Positions 1 through 8,571 are shown, numbered from the stretch's first letter. The stretch: DNA of 64,000 bases from JADFXI01 sp963784135 (GCA_963784135.1 CAWAQG010000008.1:186001-250000); one strand, 5' to 3'. Made by a program: numbers and translations. Notes: a model not told the origin generated them from the letters alone.

Positions 1-84
1 ATACAGTTAAGCTCTTTTCAATCCTGCCATCTAACCGGCATAGGGGCATTAGAGAAAACATACAGTGCTCATTTATAATACAAG

Positions 85-102
85 TACGGCAACTTTGCCG
101 TA
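85..102. promoter_or_regulatory. 18-bp palindrome in the uvrB leader (possible operator)
   Basis: Perfect inverted repeat TACGGCAA-CT-TTGCCGTA, six bases downstream of a TATAAT hexamer at 74-79 and about 60 bp before uvrB. A palindrome at the transcription start fits a repressor operator. uvrB is a classic LexA (SOS) target, so a LexA-like repressor is one idea, but the sequence matches no LexA consensus I know. It could also be a leader hairpin. Confidence 0.4.
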
Positions 103-160
103 TGCGCCATAAAACAATTAAGCACAAAAGCAAAGGGTACATTTATATTAGCATAAACCT

Positions 161-2173
161 ATGGGTGATTTTAAACTACAGACCGGTTTCACTCCCAAAG
201 GAGACCAGCCGAAGGCGATAGATGAACTGACCGAAGGGGTAATCAAGGACCTCAAGCATCAGGTCCTCCTCGGCGTTACCGGCTCGGGCAAGACATTTAC
301 TATTGCGCATGTTATCGCCAATCTCAACAAACCGGCACTTATTATTGCTCACAACAAGGCGCTGGCAGCGCAGCTTTACGGGGAATTCAAAGAGCTGTTC
401 CCTGAAAACGCAGTGGAGTTTTTCGTAAGCTATTATGATTATTATCAGCCCGAAGCATACATCCCCTCCACAGATACATATATAGAGAAAGATTCCATGG
501 TCAATGACGACATAGACAGGCTCAGGCACTCAGCAACAATGTCCATTCTTGAAAGGAAAGATGTCATCGTTGTCGCTTCGGTCTCGTGTATTTACGGCAT
601 TGGCTCACCCGAAGACTATCTTAGTATGCATTTATTCATCGAGGAGGGCATGAGGATAAAAAGGGACGACCTTTTACGGCAGCTTGTGGACATACTTTAT
701 GTCCGGTCAGACGCCGAATTCAAGCGTGGTAATTTCAGGGTTCGGGGAGATATGGTTGAAGTGTATCCCGCATTTTCCCGGGACAAGGCGGTGAGGATAG
801 ACTTTTTCGGAGATGATATTGAAGCGCTTTACGAATTCGATACTCTGACCGGCGACCGGATAAGCAAGATGCATAAACTGACCCTCTACCCGAACAGCCA
901 CTGGATAACTCCTGAAGCCAAGTTGAAAAAGGCTTTCAAAGGCATCGAGAAAGAGCTGGAGGACCGGACAAGGTTTTTCAGGAACGAGGGCGAGATATCC
1001 TTTGCCCATAGGATTGAGCAGCGGACCCGCTTCGATCTCGAAATGCTCAAAGAGTTCGGCTATTGCCATGGCATTGAAAACTATTCCAGGCACCTGAGCG
1101 GCAGGCTCCCCGGCGAACCGCCCTTTACGCTGATCGATTATCTGATCAGCGGACCGTCCAAAGGCGATTTCATGATGATAATAGACGAATCGCATGCCAC
1201 TGTTCCCCAGATAGGCGGCATGTACGAAGGAGACCGCTCCAGAAAACAAACATTGGTGGATTATGGGTTCAGGCTTCCTTCTGCCATGGACAACAGGCCG
1301 CTACGGTTTGATGAATTTGAATCCCGTATGCGGAAGACGATTTATGTATCGGCAACCCCGAGCAATTACGAACTCGGGAAGGCCGGGGACAGGGTGGTCG
1401 AGCAGGTCATTCGCCCGACAGGGCTGATGGACCCCAAAATGACAGTCAGACCCGTGAGCGGACAGGTTGACAATTTGTTGGGAGAGATACGGAAGAGGGC
1501 TGAAAAGGGAGAGCGGATTCTCGTGACAACGCTTACCAAAAAGATGGCCGAAGACCTTAGCGATTATTATACGGAAATCGGCGTTAGGACCCGGTATCTA
1601 CATTCCGACATAGACACACTCCAAAGAATAGAAATCCTGCGGGACCTCCGGCTGGGCGTTTTTGATGTGCTGATAGGAGTCAATCTGCTTAGAGAAGGGC
1701 TGGACCTTCCGGAGGTTTCGCTCGTCGCCATACTGGATGCCGACAAAGAGGGATTTCTCAGGTCCGAGCGTTCATTAATTCAGACCGCGGGCCGTGCTGC
1801 ACGAAACATCAACGGAGCAGTGTTCCTCTATGCCGATACCATGACACGCTCCATGCAGAAGGCCATTGATGAGACCGAGCGAAGAAGGAAACTGCAGGAG
1901 GATTACAATAAAAAGATGAAGATTACTCCGGAAACGATAAAAAGCAGTATTAAGGATATACTTGGCTCGATCTATGAGTCCGATTATTATACAGTTGCTG
2001 CCGCAGCCGAAGAGACAGCGGATTACGACCTGAACGAGGATGCGGTCAAGAGTCTGGAATCGGAGATGAAAGAGGCGGCCCAAAAACTCGATTTCGAGCG
2101 TGCAGCGGAACTCAGGGACAAGATAAGACGGCTGCGGGAGAAGATACTCATGTCGGGCGCAGGCGGCAGATAA
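161..2173 (+). CDS. uvrB: Excinuclease ABC subunit B (UvrB)
   Basis: DNA-damage recognition and helicase-like subunit of nucleotide excision repair. It is loaded by UvrA, verifies the lesion by strand opening, then recruits UvrC for incision. The sequence shows Walker A GVTGSGKT near residue 40, the beta-hairpin motif YYDYYQPEAYIP near residue 90 that inserts between DNA strands, the helicase motif DESHA, a C-terminal helicase half with GRAARN, and a C-terminal UVR motif (about residues 625-660) that binds UvrC. The 670-residue length is normal. The ATG is followed by the typical N-terminus (FKLQTGFTPKGDQPKAI); no strong ribosome binding site is visible. It stands alone, with a repeat-rich gap after it. 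Confidence 0.97.
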   Translation: MGDFKLQTGFTPKGDQPKAIDELTEGVIKDLKHQVLLGVTGSGKTFTIAHVIANLNKPALIIAHNKALAAQLYGEFKELFPENAVEFFVSYYDYYQPEAYIPSTDTYIEKDSMVNDDIDRLRHSATMSILERKDVIVVASVSCIYGIGSPEDYLSMHLFIEEGMRIKRDDLLRQLVDILYVRSDAEFKRGNFRVRGDMVEVYPAFSRDKAVRIDFFGDDIEALYEFDTLTGDRISKMHKLTLYPNSHWITPEAKLKKAFKGIEKELEDRTRFFRNEGEISFAHRIEQRTRFDLEMLKEFGYCHGIENYSRHLSGRLPGEPPFTLIDYLISGPSKGDFMMIIDESHATVPQIGGMYEGDRSRKQTLVDYGFRLPSAMDNRPLRFDEFESRMRKTIYVSATPSNYELGKAGDRVVEQVIRPTGLMDPKMTVRPVSGQVDNLLGEIRKRAEKGERILVTTLTKKMAEDLSDYYTEIGVRTRYLHSDIDTLQRIEILRDLRLGVFDVLIGVNLLREGLDLPEVSLVAILDADKEGFLRSERSLIQTAGRAARNINGAVFLYADTMTRSMQKAIDETERRRKLQEDYNKKMKITPETIKSSIKDILGSIYESDYYTVAAAAEETADYDLNEDAVKSLESEMKEAAQKLDFERAAELRDKIRRLREKILMSGAGGR

Positions 2174-2193
2174 GTTACCCTGCAGGTTTAAGC

Positions 2194-2386
2194 AATTAGG
2201 TAGTGGGACTAACGTTTTTTACATATCTTTCGAGTGTTTTTAGCCGTCATTCCCGCAGGTCTTAAGCGGGAATCCACTTATTCTTTTTCAAAGACAATGG
2301 ATTCCCGATTAATATCTCGGGAATGACAAAAAAGTTTTGTCATGAGCTTTGCGAAAGTAAATGGATTTATGAGGCACTACCTAATT
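2194..2386. repeat. 193-bp MITE-like element with 12-bp terminal inverted repeats
   Basis: The ends are perfect inverted repeats, AATTAGGTAGTG (2194-2205) and CACTACCTAATT (2375-2386). Nested inside, at about 2245-2326, is a copy of the dispersed GTCATTCCCG...CGGGAATGAC inverted repeat seen at several other sites in the window. There is no coding capacity. The structure fits a small non-autonomous element, or a repeat inserted into one; I did not identify a clear target-site duplication. Confidence 0.5.
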
Positions 2387-2426
2387 TCAGTAGTTATTGA
2401 CAAACAGTAAATAATAATCTAAAATA

Positions 2427-2492
2427 AATTAGTATTTAGTTTTGGTTAAACACTAAATACTAATTTTATACTAATTAATATCAAATTAGTAT
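2427..2492. promoter_or_regulatory. Two nested palindromes upstream of fic (likely operator pair)
   Basis: The first is a perfect 14-bp inverted repeat, AATTAGTATTTAGT (2427-2440) and ACTAAATACTAATT (2452-2465). The second is a 9-bp one, ATACTAATT (2468-2476) and AATTAGTAT (2484-2492). All four half-sites share AATTAGTAT, and the last ends just before the GGAGGT ribosome binding site at 2495. Repeated half-sites this close to the start suggest binding by a dimeric or tetrameric regulator. The winged-helix C-terminus of the Fic protein itself is a candidate for autoregulation (inference). Confidence 0.6.
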
Positions 2493-2506
2493 TTGGAGGT
2501 AGCTTA

Positions 2507-3904
2507 TTGAAAATACCGGAGAAAGCACCAGATTGGGTAACGCTGCTAAAAGAATGTATCAGTCCTGATCTTGCAATGAAAACCATCGATGTCGTAAGGA
2601 AGGCAAACAGCGAATACTTGTATTGGGATGATTTCAAGTATCAGCCGATGCCCGACGGCGTTACGCCTGAAGCAGCATGGGCCATGTTAAAGACTTCTCG
2701 ACTGTTTCAGACAAGATATATTTCTCTTGCGGATTCGAAGGGACGTCCTTTTGGCTACTGGCTCCCGGATTGTGTCCTTAGGGAGATTCATTATATAGAC
2801 CAGCAGGCCGGCGGGGCCATTCTGGTTGAAGACCCTTCAGTCCATTCAGAAGAGAAGCAGCGATATATGATAAGGTCATTAGTCGATGAGGCGATATCAT
2901 CAAGCCAGATAGAGGGTGCGGTGACCACAAGAGTTGTCGCAAAGGAGATGCTAAGGACAGGCAGAAAGCCGACGGACCGCTCGGAGCAGATGATATACAA
3001 TAACTACCGGTCAATGCAGATGATAAAGAAGTATCTGTCAGAGCCGCTCACCATAGAACTGATAAAAAAAATTCACGCTTCAATGACAGAGAACACCCTT
3101 GAAGTTCCTGCATGGGCAGGCAGGTTCAGGACGCCCGAAGATGAGGATATACATGTCTTCGATAATGACGGGCAGCAGATCCTCCACGAGCCGCCCAAGG
3201 CCGCTGATGTCCTTGCATCGATGGAGAACCTCTGCAACTACGCGAACGGCGATAGGGAGGACGAGTTTGTCAATCCAATTATAAAAGGTATACTTATTCA
3301 TTTCTGGCTTGCATATGCGCATCCCTTTATGGACGGCAACGGACGCACGGCGAGAGCGCTTTTCTACTGGTACATGCTCAAACATAATTATTGGCTATTC
3401 GAGTACCTTTCGGTCTCCACCGCGATCCTGAGCGCCCGCGCCCAGTACTACAGGTCGTTTGTTTATTCCGAAATGGATGACAATGACGCCACATATTTCA
3501 TTGTGTATAACCTCAAGGCGATACATAAGTCACTCGAAACACTAAATGCATACATTGAAAGAAAACAGAAAGAAAAGAGGAATACGCATCGCTTTGCCGA
3601 GAGATACCCGGCTTTGAACCTGCGGCAGCGCGCTCTGCTTGCGAGCGCACTCGAAAAACCTCAGGAGATGTATACAATCGAGACCCATGCAAACGTACAT
3701 GGCGTCACTTACCAGACTGCGCGTACTGATTTACTTGCGCTAAAAGATATGGGACTGCTTGAGCTGCGAAAGGAAGGCAAAAAGTTCATATTCACGCCGG
3801 TTGCAGATATTGCAATGAAGCTCGATAGCGGAACAGCGGAGGGTGCGCGTCATGCTTGTGGGGCAGGCCAACATGTCATTCCCGCTTGTCGGGAATCGTC
3901 TTGA
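2507..3904 (+). CDS. Fic family protein (class II, with winged-helix C-terminus)
   Basis: Predicted Fido-fold enzyme of the AMPylating (or otherwise nucleotide-transferring) Fic family. The catalytic motif HPFMDGNGRTAR is complete (residues 272-283). The N-terminal SSSQIEG (131-137) matches the autoinhibitory S/TxxxE motif of class II Fic proteins. The region around residues 360-440 looks like a winged helix (TYQTARTDLLALKDMGLLE), as in Fic proteins that regulate themselves. The start is TTG, chosen because GGAGGT sits six bases upstream. The last ~20 residues, from about residue 446, are encoded by an inserted repeat element, so the native C-terminus was probably different. The target protein is not predictable. 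Confidence 0.85.
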   Translation: MKIPEKAPDWVTLLKECISPDLAMKTIDVVRKANSEYLYWDDFKYQPMPDGVTPEAAWAMLKTSRLFQTRYISLADSKGRPFGYWLPDCVLREIHYIDQQAGGAILVEDPSVHSEEKQRYMIRSLVDEAISSSQIEGAVTTRVVAKEMLRTGRKPTDRSEQMIYNNYRSMQMIKKYLSEPLTIELIKKIHASMTENTLEVPAWAGRFRTPEDEDIHVFDNDGQQILHEPPKAADVLASMENLCNYANGDREDEFVNPIIKGILIHFWLAYAHPFMDGNGRTARALFYWYMLKHNYWLFEYLSVSTAILSARAQYYRSFVYSEMDDNDATYFIVYNLKAIHKSLETLNAYIERKQKEKRNTHRFAERYPALNLRQRALLASALEKPQEMYTIETHANVHGVTYQTARTDLLALKDMGLLELRKEGKKFIFTPVADIAMKLDSGTAEGARHACGAGQHVIPACRESS

Positions 3905-3971
3905 AAATAAAGAAAGATTCCGGACAAGCCGGAATGACAAAATTACAAACCCACATCCATGACGCATACCC
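3843..3971. repeat. 129-bp MITE-like repeat, copy 1 (overlaps the fic 3' end)
   Basis: Nearly identical to the copy at 54879-55007. It has imperfect terminal inverted repeats (GCGTCATGCTTGTGGG at the left; the reverse complement of the right end reads GCGTCATGGATGTGGG) around an inner GTCATTCCCGC...GCCGGAATGAC hairpin. It carries the fic stop codon and supplies the last ~20 codons of that gene. Confidence 0.8.
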
Positions 3972-4057
3972 AACAGCGGACAGATAAGGGCAAAAAGCAG
4001 CACGTTAGTATAAAATGTGTCTTAATAATCGGCTTTTTTAAATATGCGAATAAAAAT

Positions 4058-4167
4058 ATGACTGAATTAAACGAAGCGGATAGTTTTCAGATGGAGGAAA
4101 AGGAAATCGAATGATACAAGAAGACATCATTCAAACTATGCAAAATGAAATAAAGGAGAATAATTAA
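4058..4167 (+). other. Two overlapping 18-codon open frames upstream of mrr
   Basis: Frame 1 (4058-4114, MTELNEADSFQMEEKEIE) overlaps frame 2 (4111-4167, MIQEDIIQTMQNEIKENN) by ATGA, and frame 2 overlaps the mrr ATG by TAATG. The chain of stop/start overlaps suggests translational coupling into mrr. Frame 1 lacks a clear ribosome binding site. The frames may be leader peptides or remnants of a lost partner gene; neither resembles a family I know. Confidence 0.3.
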
Positions 4168-5078
4168 TGCCTATCCCCGACTATGAAACTTTAATGTTAC
4201 CGCTTATTCGCATTGCGGAAGCAAACAAAGGGAACGAGGTATCGCTCCTTGCAGCAATCGGGCAACTTGCGGATGAGTACAAACTTACTGACGAAGAGAG
4301 AAAAGAATTACTTCCGAGTGGCGGCACTTTTAAGTTTTCCTCAAGGGTATCTTGGGCAAGAACATACTTGCAAAAAGCAGGCTTAATAGAGACAATCCGT
4401 CGCGGCCATTTCAAAATAACGCAGCGTGGGCTTAACGTTCTCAAGAAGAAACCCGATCGAATTGACAACAAACTGCTTTCGCAATTTGAGGAGTTTAGAG
4501 AGTTTCAAGGCAAGAAGAAAACGAAGAAAGAAAATGACACGACATCATCCGAAACACCGATCGAATCGATAGCTGCACATTATGAAGAAATACGTTCAGC
4601 TTTGGCCTCCGAAGTGCTGGAAAGAGTAAAAAAAAGTTCTCCTCAATTTTTTGAACGTCTTGTGATTCTCCTTCTTGTCCATATGGGCTATGGCGGTTCT
4701 CTGAAGGATGCGGGCCAGGCAATTGGTGGCACTGGCGATGGCGGCATAGACGGTGTTATCAGAGAAGATAAACTCGGATTGGATAATATTTACATCCAGG
4801 CAAAACGCTGGACTGACAAAGCAGTAGGCAGCCCTGATATTGATCAATTCGCAGGTGCATTGTCCAAAAAAAAAGCTTTGAAGGGCATATTTATAACTAC
4901 GTCAACATTTACAAAGGACGCCCTTGCATCAGTGCGTGAGTATTCTTCCCGAATTATTCTTATTGACGGCATGAGACTTGCTGATTACATGATTGATTAT
5001 GACGTAGGCGTATCAGTCGCCTCGACTTATGAAATAAAAAAAATCGATTCGGATTTTTTTGAAGAAGATATTGAATAG
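4167..5078 (+). CDS. mrr: Mrr-type restriction endonuclease (type IV)
   Basis: Predicted modification-dependent endonuclease that cuts methylated foreign DNA. The N-terminal ~95 residues match the Mrr winged-helix domain (IPDYETLMLPLIRI, then WARTYLQKAGLI and GHFKITQRG). A charged linker follows, then the Mrr catalytic domain of the PD-(D/E)xK fold. Key residues are visible: GGTGDGGIDG carries the acidic residue and QAKRW is the Q-x-K motif. At 303 residues it matches E. coli Mrr (304). The start is supported by GGAG nine bases upstream. It lies between Fic and a HipA-like kinase in an accessory stretch, consistent with a small defence cluster. Confidence 0.88.
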   Translation: MPIPDYETLMLPLIRIAEANKGNEVSLLAAIGQLADEYKLTDEERKELLPSGGTFKFSSRVSWARTYLQKAGLIETIRRGHFKITQRGLNVLKKKPDRIDNKLLSQFEEFREFQGKKKTKKENDTTSSETPIESIAAHYEEIRSALASEVLERVKKSSPQFFERLVILLLVHMGYGGSLKDAGQAIGGTGDGGIDGVIREDKLGLDNIYIQAKRWTDKAVGSPDIDQFAGALSKKKALKGIFITTSTFTKDALASVREYSSRIILIDGMRLADYMIDYDVGVSVASTYEIKKIDSDFFEEDIE

Positions 5079-5175
5079 AAATTACAATAAATAGAATATG
5101 AATAAATGGGGCAGGTACATTATCTGAAGAGATAAGGGCATAAGATTGCGATTATGGAGGGGAAGGGGTAGATAA

Positions 5176-5961
5176 ATGCCAATTCCGGTTTTACAAGTAG
5201 TTTCTTATCAAAAAACCATGGTATCGGGTAGAACAAAACCGTGTCTTTTCTTTTGTGAAAACGAAAACGGGGAACCGCAAGGTGAGTACATTGTAAAGCT
5301 TAAGGCGGGAATGGAAAGCCGAGAGAATGGGTTGGTTGCCGAACTGGTGGCTTCACAGTTAGCGTCATACCTTGATATCCCGTCTCCCGAAGCTGCTATA
5401 ATTAATATAGATACTATGTGGGCAGAGGCAGTTTCTGACGCCGCTCTTTCACAGAAAATAAAAGGTAGTATAGGTCTCAATTTTGGCAGCAAAAACATTA
5501 CGGGCGGTTTTGACACATGGCCTATTGGAAAGGCGGTGCCATCAGGCCTGATGCAGGCTGCCGCGGAAATCTTTGCTTTTGATGCGATGATACAAAACCC
5601 GGACAGGAGGGCAGATAAACCGAATGTTTTGTGGAAGGGAGACCAGCTTTATATTATTGACCATGAGATGGGCTTCTCCTTTATTTATGACGTACTTTCG
5701 CAGGCCAAGCCGTGGGAAATAACAAAGCTGAAGTTTATGAGCAATCATTTGTTTTTTGGAAATTTGAAGGGCCGTTCGATACAGATCGAAAGATTTGCAG
5801 GCGCGGTAGAGACTATAACTGAAAGTATTGTGAAAGGGATAATGTCGGCTGTCCCCGTCGAATGGCACAGCCATTCCGTTGGGAAAATGACAGATCATAT
5901 TATGGAAATCGTCAACCATGTAAACGATTTTATTGATGAAGTAAGGAGGACATTGTCATGA
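5176..5961 (+). CDS. HipA-like kinase family protein
   Basis: Resembles the compact HipA-like family (HipA_2 type): a protein kinase fold without the usual HipB-binding N-lobe extension. Visible elements are the beta-sheet nucleotide-binding region with GEYIVKLKAG near residue 38, the catalytic-loop-like NPDRRADKPNVL near residue 140, and the metal-binding-like IIDHEMGF near residue 158. At 261 residues it is much shorter than HipA (~440). Its stop overlaps the next start by ATGA, so it is co-translated with the DUF3037 gene, and this pairing is common. A GGAGGGGAAGGGG-like ribosome binding site precedes the ATG. The substrate is unknown. Toxin, defence kinase and housekeeping kinase all remain possible. 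Confidence 0.75.
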   Translation: MPIPVLQVVSYQKTMVSGRTKPCLFFCENENGEPQGEYIVKLKAGMESRENGLVAELVASQLASYLDIPSPEAAIINIDTMWAEAVSDAALSQKIKGSIGLNFGSKNITGGFDTWPIGKAVPSGLMQAAAEIFAFDAMIQNPDRRADKPNVLWKGDQLYIIDHEMGFSFIYDVLSQAKPWEITKLKFMSNHLFFGNLKGRSIQIERFAGAVETITESIVKGIMSAVPVEWHSHSVGKMTDHIMEIVNHVNDFIDEVRRTLS

Positions 5962-6806
5962 AAACATCATACAGTTTTACAGTTCTCAGGTATATGCACG
6001 ATATCGTGACTGGCGAGTTCGTAAATATAGGAGTAGTATTGTATGCTCCCCAAGCCCGTTTTCTTAGTGCGGCATGCACGTCACGGTATGGGCGGCTATC
6101 GAGGATGTTCTGCGAGGTTAACGGGGAACACTTCAAGCAGGTGGTCAGATATATTCAGGCAAAGCTTGAAGAAGAGGGAGAAAAGCTGATTTCAGAGCTT
6201 CCATTCGATGCAATGCCCAAAAGTGTTACAGAATTCACCACGCGGGTTTTACCGCTTGATGACAGTTCGTTGCAGTTCTCCCCCGAAGGTTTTGGTTTGA
6301 CGGAGAACCCGCAGGCGACACTTGAGCAACTATATACGCGGCATATCGAAAGGTATTATGAAAAAGCGGAAAGACAAAACAAAAGCAACGAGGATGTCTG
6401 GAAATTATTCAAGAAACCCTTGGAAGAAAAAAGAATCCTTGGCAATCTGATACCCCATCAGATCGTTGGAAACAACTACGAATATGAATTCAAATATTCC
6501 TGGAAGAACGAATTATGGCGTGTGCACGAACCAGTTTCGTTTGATCTCATGGAAGCCGGCTCCATAACAGACAAGGCAAATGCCTGGTTAGGAAGAATTA
6601 CCAGTCTGGTTGATGGTGGAGAACCGTTTAAATTGAATATCCTGTTGGGCTCTCCGCAGGATGAGAAACTAAAACCTGCATTTACTAAGGCGCAAAATAT
6701 TTTGCACAAGATGCCGTGCGAACACGATTTTATAAAAGAAGATGAGGCTGAAAAATTCGCTCAGTCCTTAAAGCAAGAATTGGAAGCTCATAAGGCCACT
6801 ACTTAA
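5958..6806 (+). CDS. DUF3037 family protein, partner of the HipA-like kinase
   Basis: The N-terminus (YSFTVLRYMHDIVTGEFVNI followed by GVVLYAP) is the hallmark of DUF3037, a family of unknown biochemistry that usually lies directly beside HipA-like kinases. The remaining ~180 residues are soluble and mixed alpha/beta, with no motif I recognise. The start overlaps the kinase stop by four bases and has AGGAGG just upstream, so the two proteins are probably made in fixed ratio. It may be a substrate, regulator or antitoxin-like partner of the kinase (inference). The 3' end overlaps the convergent isochorismatase-like gene by 8 bp. Confidence 0.75.
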   Translation: MKTSYSFTVLRYMHDIVTGEFVNIGVVLYAPQARFLSAACTSRYGRLSRMFCEVNGEHFKQVVRYIQAKLEEEGEKLISELPFDAMPKSVTEFTTRVLPLDDSSLQFSPEGFGLTENPQATLEQLYTRHIERYYEKAERQNKSNEDVWKLFKKPLEEKRILGNLIPHQIVGNNYEYEFKYSWKNELWRVHEPVSFDLMEAGSITDKANAWLGRITSLVDGGEPFKLNILLGSPQDEKLKPAFTKAQNILHKMPCEHDFIKEDEAEKFAQSLKQELEAHKATT

Positions 6807-7350
6807 TCCTTTTTGAAATCGCCTTGAACTCTTCTGTTCCCGCGACTTTGAGCAATTGAAACAGCACTGTTTCAGTGCAGGTTACTATGGCGCCGGCATC
6901 ACGCATGAATGCTGTCCCGACCTTCCAGTTTTCTTTGGTCCTCGAACATACGGCATCCTGGACCAGATGCACATTAAAACCTTTCTCCAGAAGACTGACG
7001 CATGTCTGCAAAACACATATATGAGTTTCCATGCCGGTGAGTATGACAGTTTTTTTGTTGAGCGCCTTAAATGCGTTCATGAAGGCTGGCTCTTCGCAGC
7101 AGTTGAAGGCAAGCTTTTCGACCGGCTGATAGTCAGGAAGCGCTTCACGTATTTCGGCCGCTGTCTGTCCGAGTCCTGCCGGATACTGCTCTGTTATTGC
7201 AATGGGGATATTCTGCATCTTTGCAAGTTCGATTAGATGCAGGCAATTCTTAATAACGGCATCCCTCATTTTCATAGTGGCCGCAAGCCTCTCCTGAATA
7301 TCGACAATAAGCAGTACGCTTTCATTCTTGTCAGGGAAAAAATTAATCAT
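6799..7350 (-). CDS. Isochorismatase-like cysteine hydrolase
   Basis: Soluble alpha/beta hydrolase of the isochorismatase/nicotinamidase superfamily. The catalytic triad is visible: Asp in LLIVDIQER, Lys in PVEKLAFNCC and Cys in TGMETHICVLQT. There is no entCB context, so the substrate (an amide such as nicotinamide, or another small molecule) cannot be assigned. The ATG giving MINFFPDKNE was chosen because GGGAGG lies six bases upstream; an in-frame ATG 13 codons earlier lacks a site. It is divergent from the cysteine-cluster gene, with under 60 bp between starts. Confidence 0.85.
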   Translation of the reverse strand: MINFFPDKNESVLLIVDIQERLAATMKMRDAVIKNCLHLIELAKMQNIPIAITEQYPAGLGQTAAEIREALPDYQPVEKLAFNCCEEPAFMNAFKALNKKTVILTGMETHICVLQTCVSLLEKGFNVHLVQDAVCSRTKENWKVGTAFMRDAGAIVTCTETVLFQLLKVAGTEEFKAISKRIK

Positions 7351-7407
7351 ATTGTCCTCCCGCTGCTCTATTTTAGCATCACCTTTCATTTATGATAGTA
7401 TAATCTT

Positions 7408-8025
7408 ATGAAAGATAATAGAGTCTCAACACGCCTCCGCTTCCCGGAAGATGAGAAGTTGAGGCCGTGGCTTCCCCTACTTTTGGACGCCTACGCCATT
7501 ATCGACAAAGGCGTCTCTACGGCTATCCGTGAACATGAGAAGAAATCCCATACTAAACTTGCTTGCAAAAAAGATTGCGGCCAGTGCTGCCGCACTCATA
7601 GTGATATCCCTCTCTACCCTTTGGAAATGGTCGGCATTTACTGGTACACCATCGAGAAGTTAGGACAGCCTTTGCGCGGCATTCTAAAAAGACAACTTCT
7701 GGAACACCTGAAAGGCCGTTCCTGCCCTTTTCAGGTGGACAACGCTTGCGCGATTCATACTTTCCGTCCCATAGCGTGCAGGCAGTTTAATGTCTTCGCC
7801 GCGCCCTGCTCAGAAGGAGAAGACCCTTACTATACGCGAAGGCAGGATGTCCTTACTCCATACGAAAAGGTCACTAACCGGGCAATCATGGCAATGCTGC
7901 CTTTTTACGGAGTTACTGATGAAGCAGCTAAAGTCCGCGCTGTCCAATCAGGTTTAATTCACACCCAGGTCTGTGTTCTTCAGGCGTGCGACTGGAAAGA
8001 ACTGGCCTTCAGGGTCGGCGAATAA
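7408..8025 (+). CDS. YkgJ-family cysteine-cluster protein
   Basis: Contains the zinc/iron-chelating cysteine cluster of the YkgJ family: CKKDCGQCCR near residue 55, then CPFQVDNACAIHTFRPIACR (about residues 109-128). The eight spaced cysteines probably bind a metal or iron-sulfur centre. The function of the family is not established. The 205-residue length is typical. It is transcribed divergently from the isochorismatase-like gene and ends just before the convergent APS-kinase-like gene. Confidence 0.8.
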   Translation: MKDNRVSTRLRFPEDEKLRPWLPLLLDAYAIIDKGVSTAIREHEKKSHTKLACKKDCGQCCRTHSDIPLYPLEMVGIYWYTIEKLGQPLRGILKRQLLEHLKGRSCPFQVDNACAIHTFRPIACRQFNVFAAPCSEGEDPYYTRRQDVLTPYEKVTNRAIMAMLPFYGVTDEAAKVRAVQSGLIHTQVCVLQACDWKELAFRVGE

Positions 8026-8040
8026 ATACTTATGCATTGA

Positions 8041-8571
8041 TTAACGCGGGACGCTTCGGGAAACAAACTCGCAAGCTTTTGCTATAGCCTCTTCGCGGGA
8101 GATAGAATCCATATCTATGGCAAGTTCTGGCGCCAACGGTTCCTCGTAAGGTACCTGAACTCCCGGGACCGGCTGTCCGGCCTTGCCTTTTGCATAAATG
8201 TCTTTTGGCGCCCCGTGGCTGTCGCTGCGGGAGATTTCTCTTTCAGCACAAACGGGGAGGGGGCATCTGAGATAGATTTCGATAAAGTCGGGAATGAGTT
8301 GCCGGGCCAGTTCACGCCATTTCCTCATATTTCCGGTAGCATCGATTATTGCACAGTGGTCGAGCGTTGAAAGTGTTTTTGCGGTATAAATAATAGCCCG
8401 GTATACGATGTCTCTTTCGGTTTCAGAATACACGGGTCGGGGCGTAACTATTTTCCTGAATTCGTCCATTCTCAGAATAACGAACCCGGGGAAACGCTCT
8501 TTAATGCCTTCTGCAATAGTGCTTTTGCCGCTTCCCGGCAAGCCTGTAATCCAGATGACAAGACCGCTCAT
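8041..8571 (-). CDS. cysC: Adenylylsulfate kinase family protein (CysC-like)
   Basis: P-loop kinase of the APS kinase family, which phosphorylates adenylylsulfate to PAPS. Seen: Walker A GLPGSGKST at the N-terminus, DEFRKIVTPRPVYSETERD, which resembles the APS-binding region, and IDATGNMRKWRELAR with YLRCPLPVCAERE downstream. Length 176 residues. No sulfate-assimilation genes are nearby, so related roles such as a sugar or polysaccharide sulfation supply, or a different kinase substrate, are possible. The ATG giving MSGLVIWITG is preferred over a TTG six codons upstream. It is convergent with the YkgJ-type gene. Confidence 0.75.
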   Translation of the reverse strand: MSGLVIWITGLPGSGKSTIAEGIKERFPGFVILRMDEFRKIVTPRPVYSETERDIVYRAIIYTAKTLSTLDHCAIIDATGNMRKWRELARQLIPDFIEIYLRCPLPVCAEREISRSDSHGAPKDIYAKGKAGQPVPGVQVPYEEPLAPELAIDMDSISREEAIAKACEFVSRSVPR

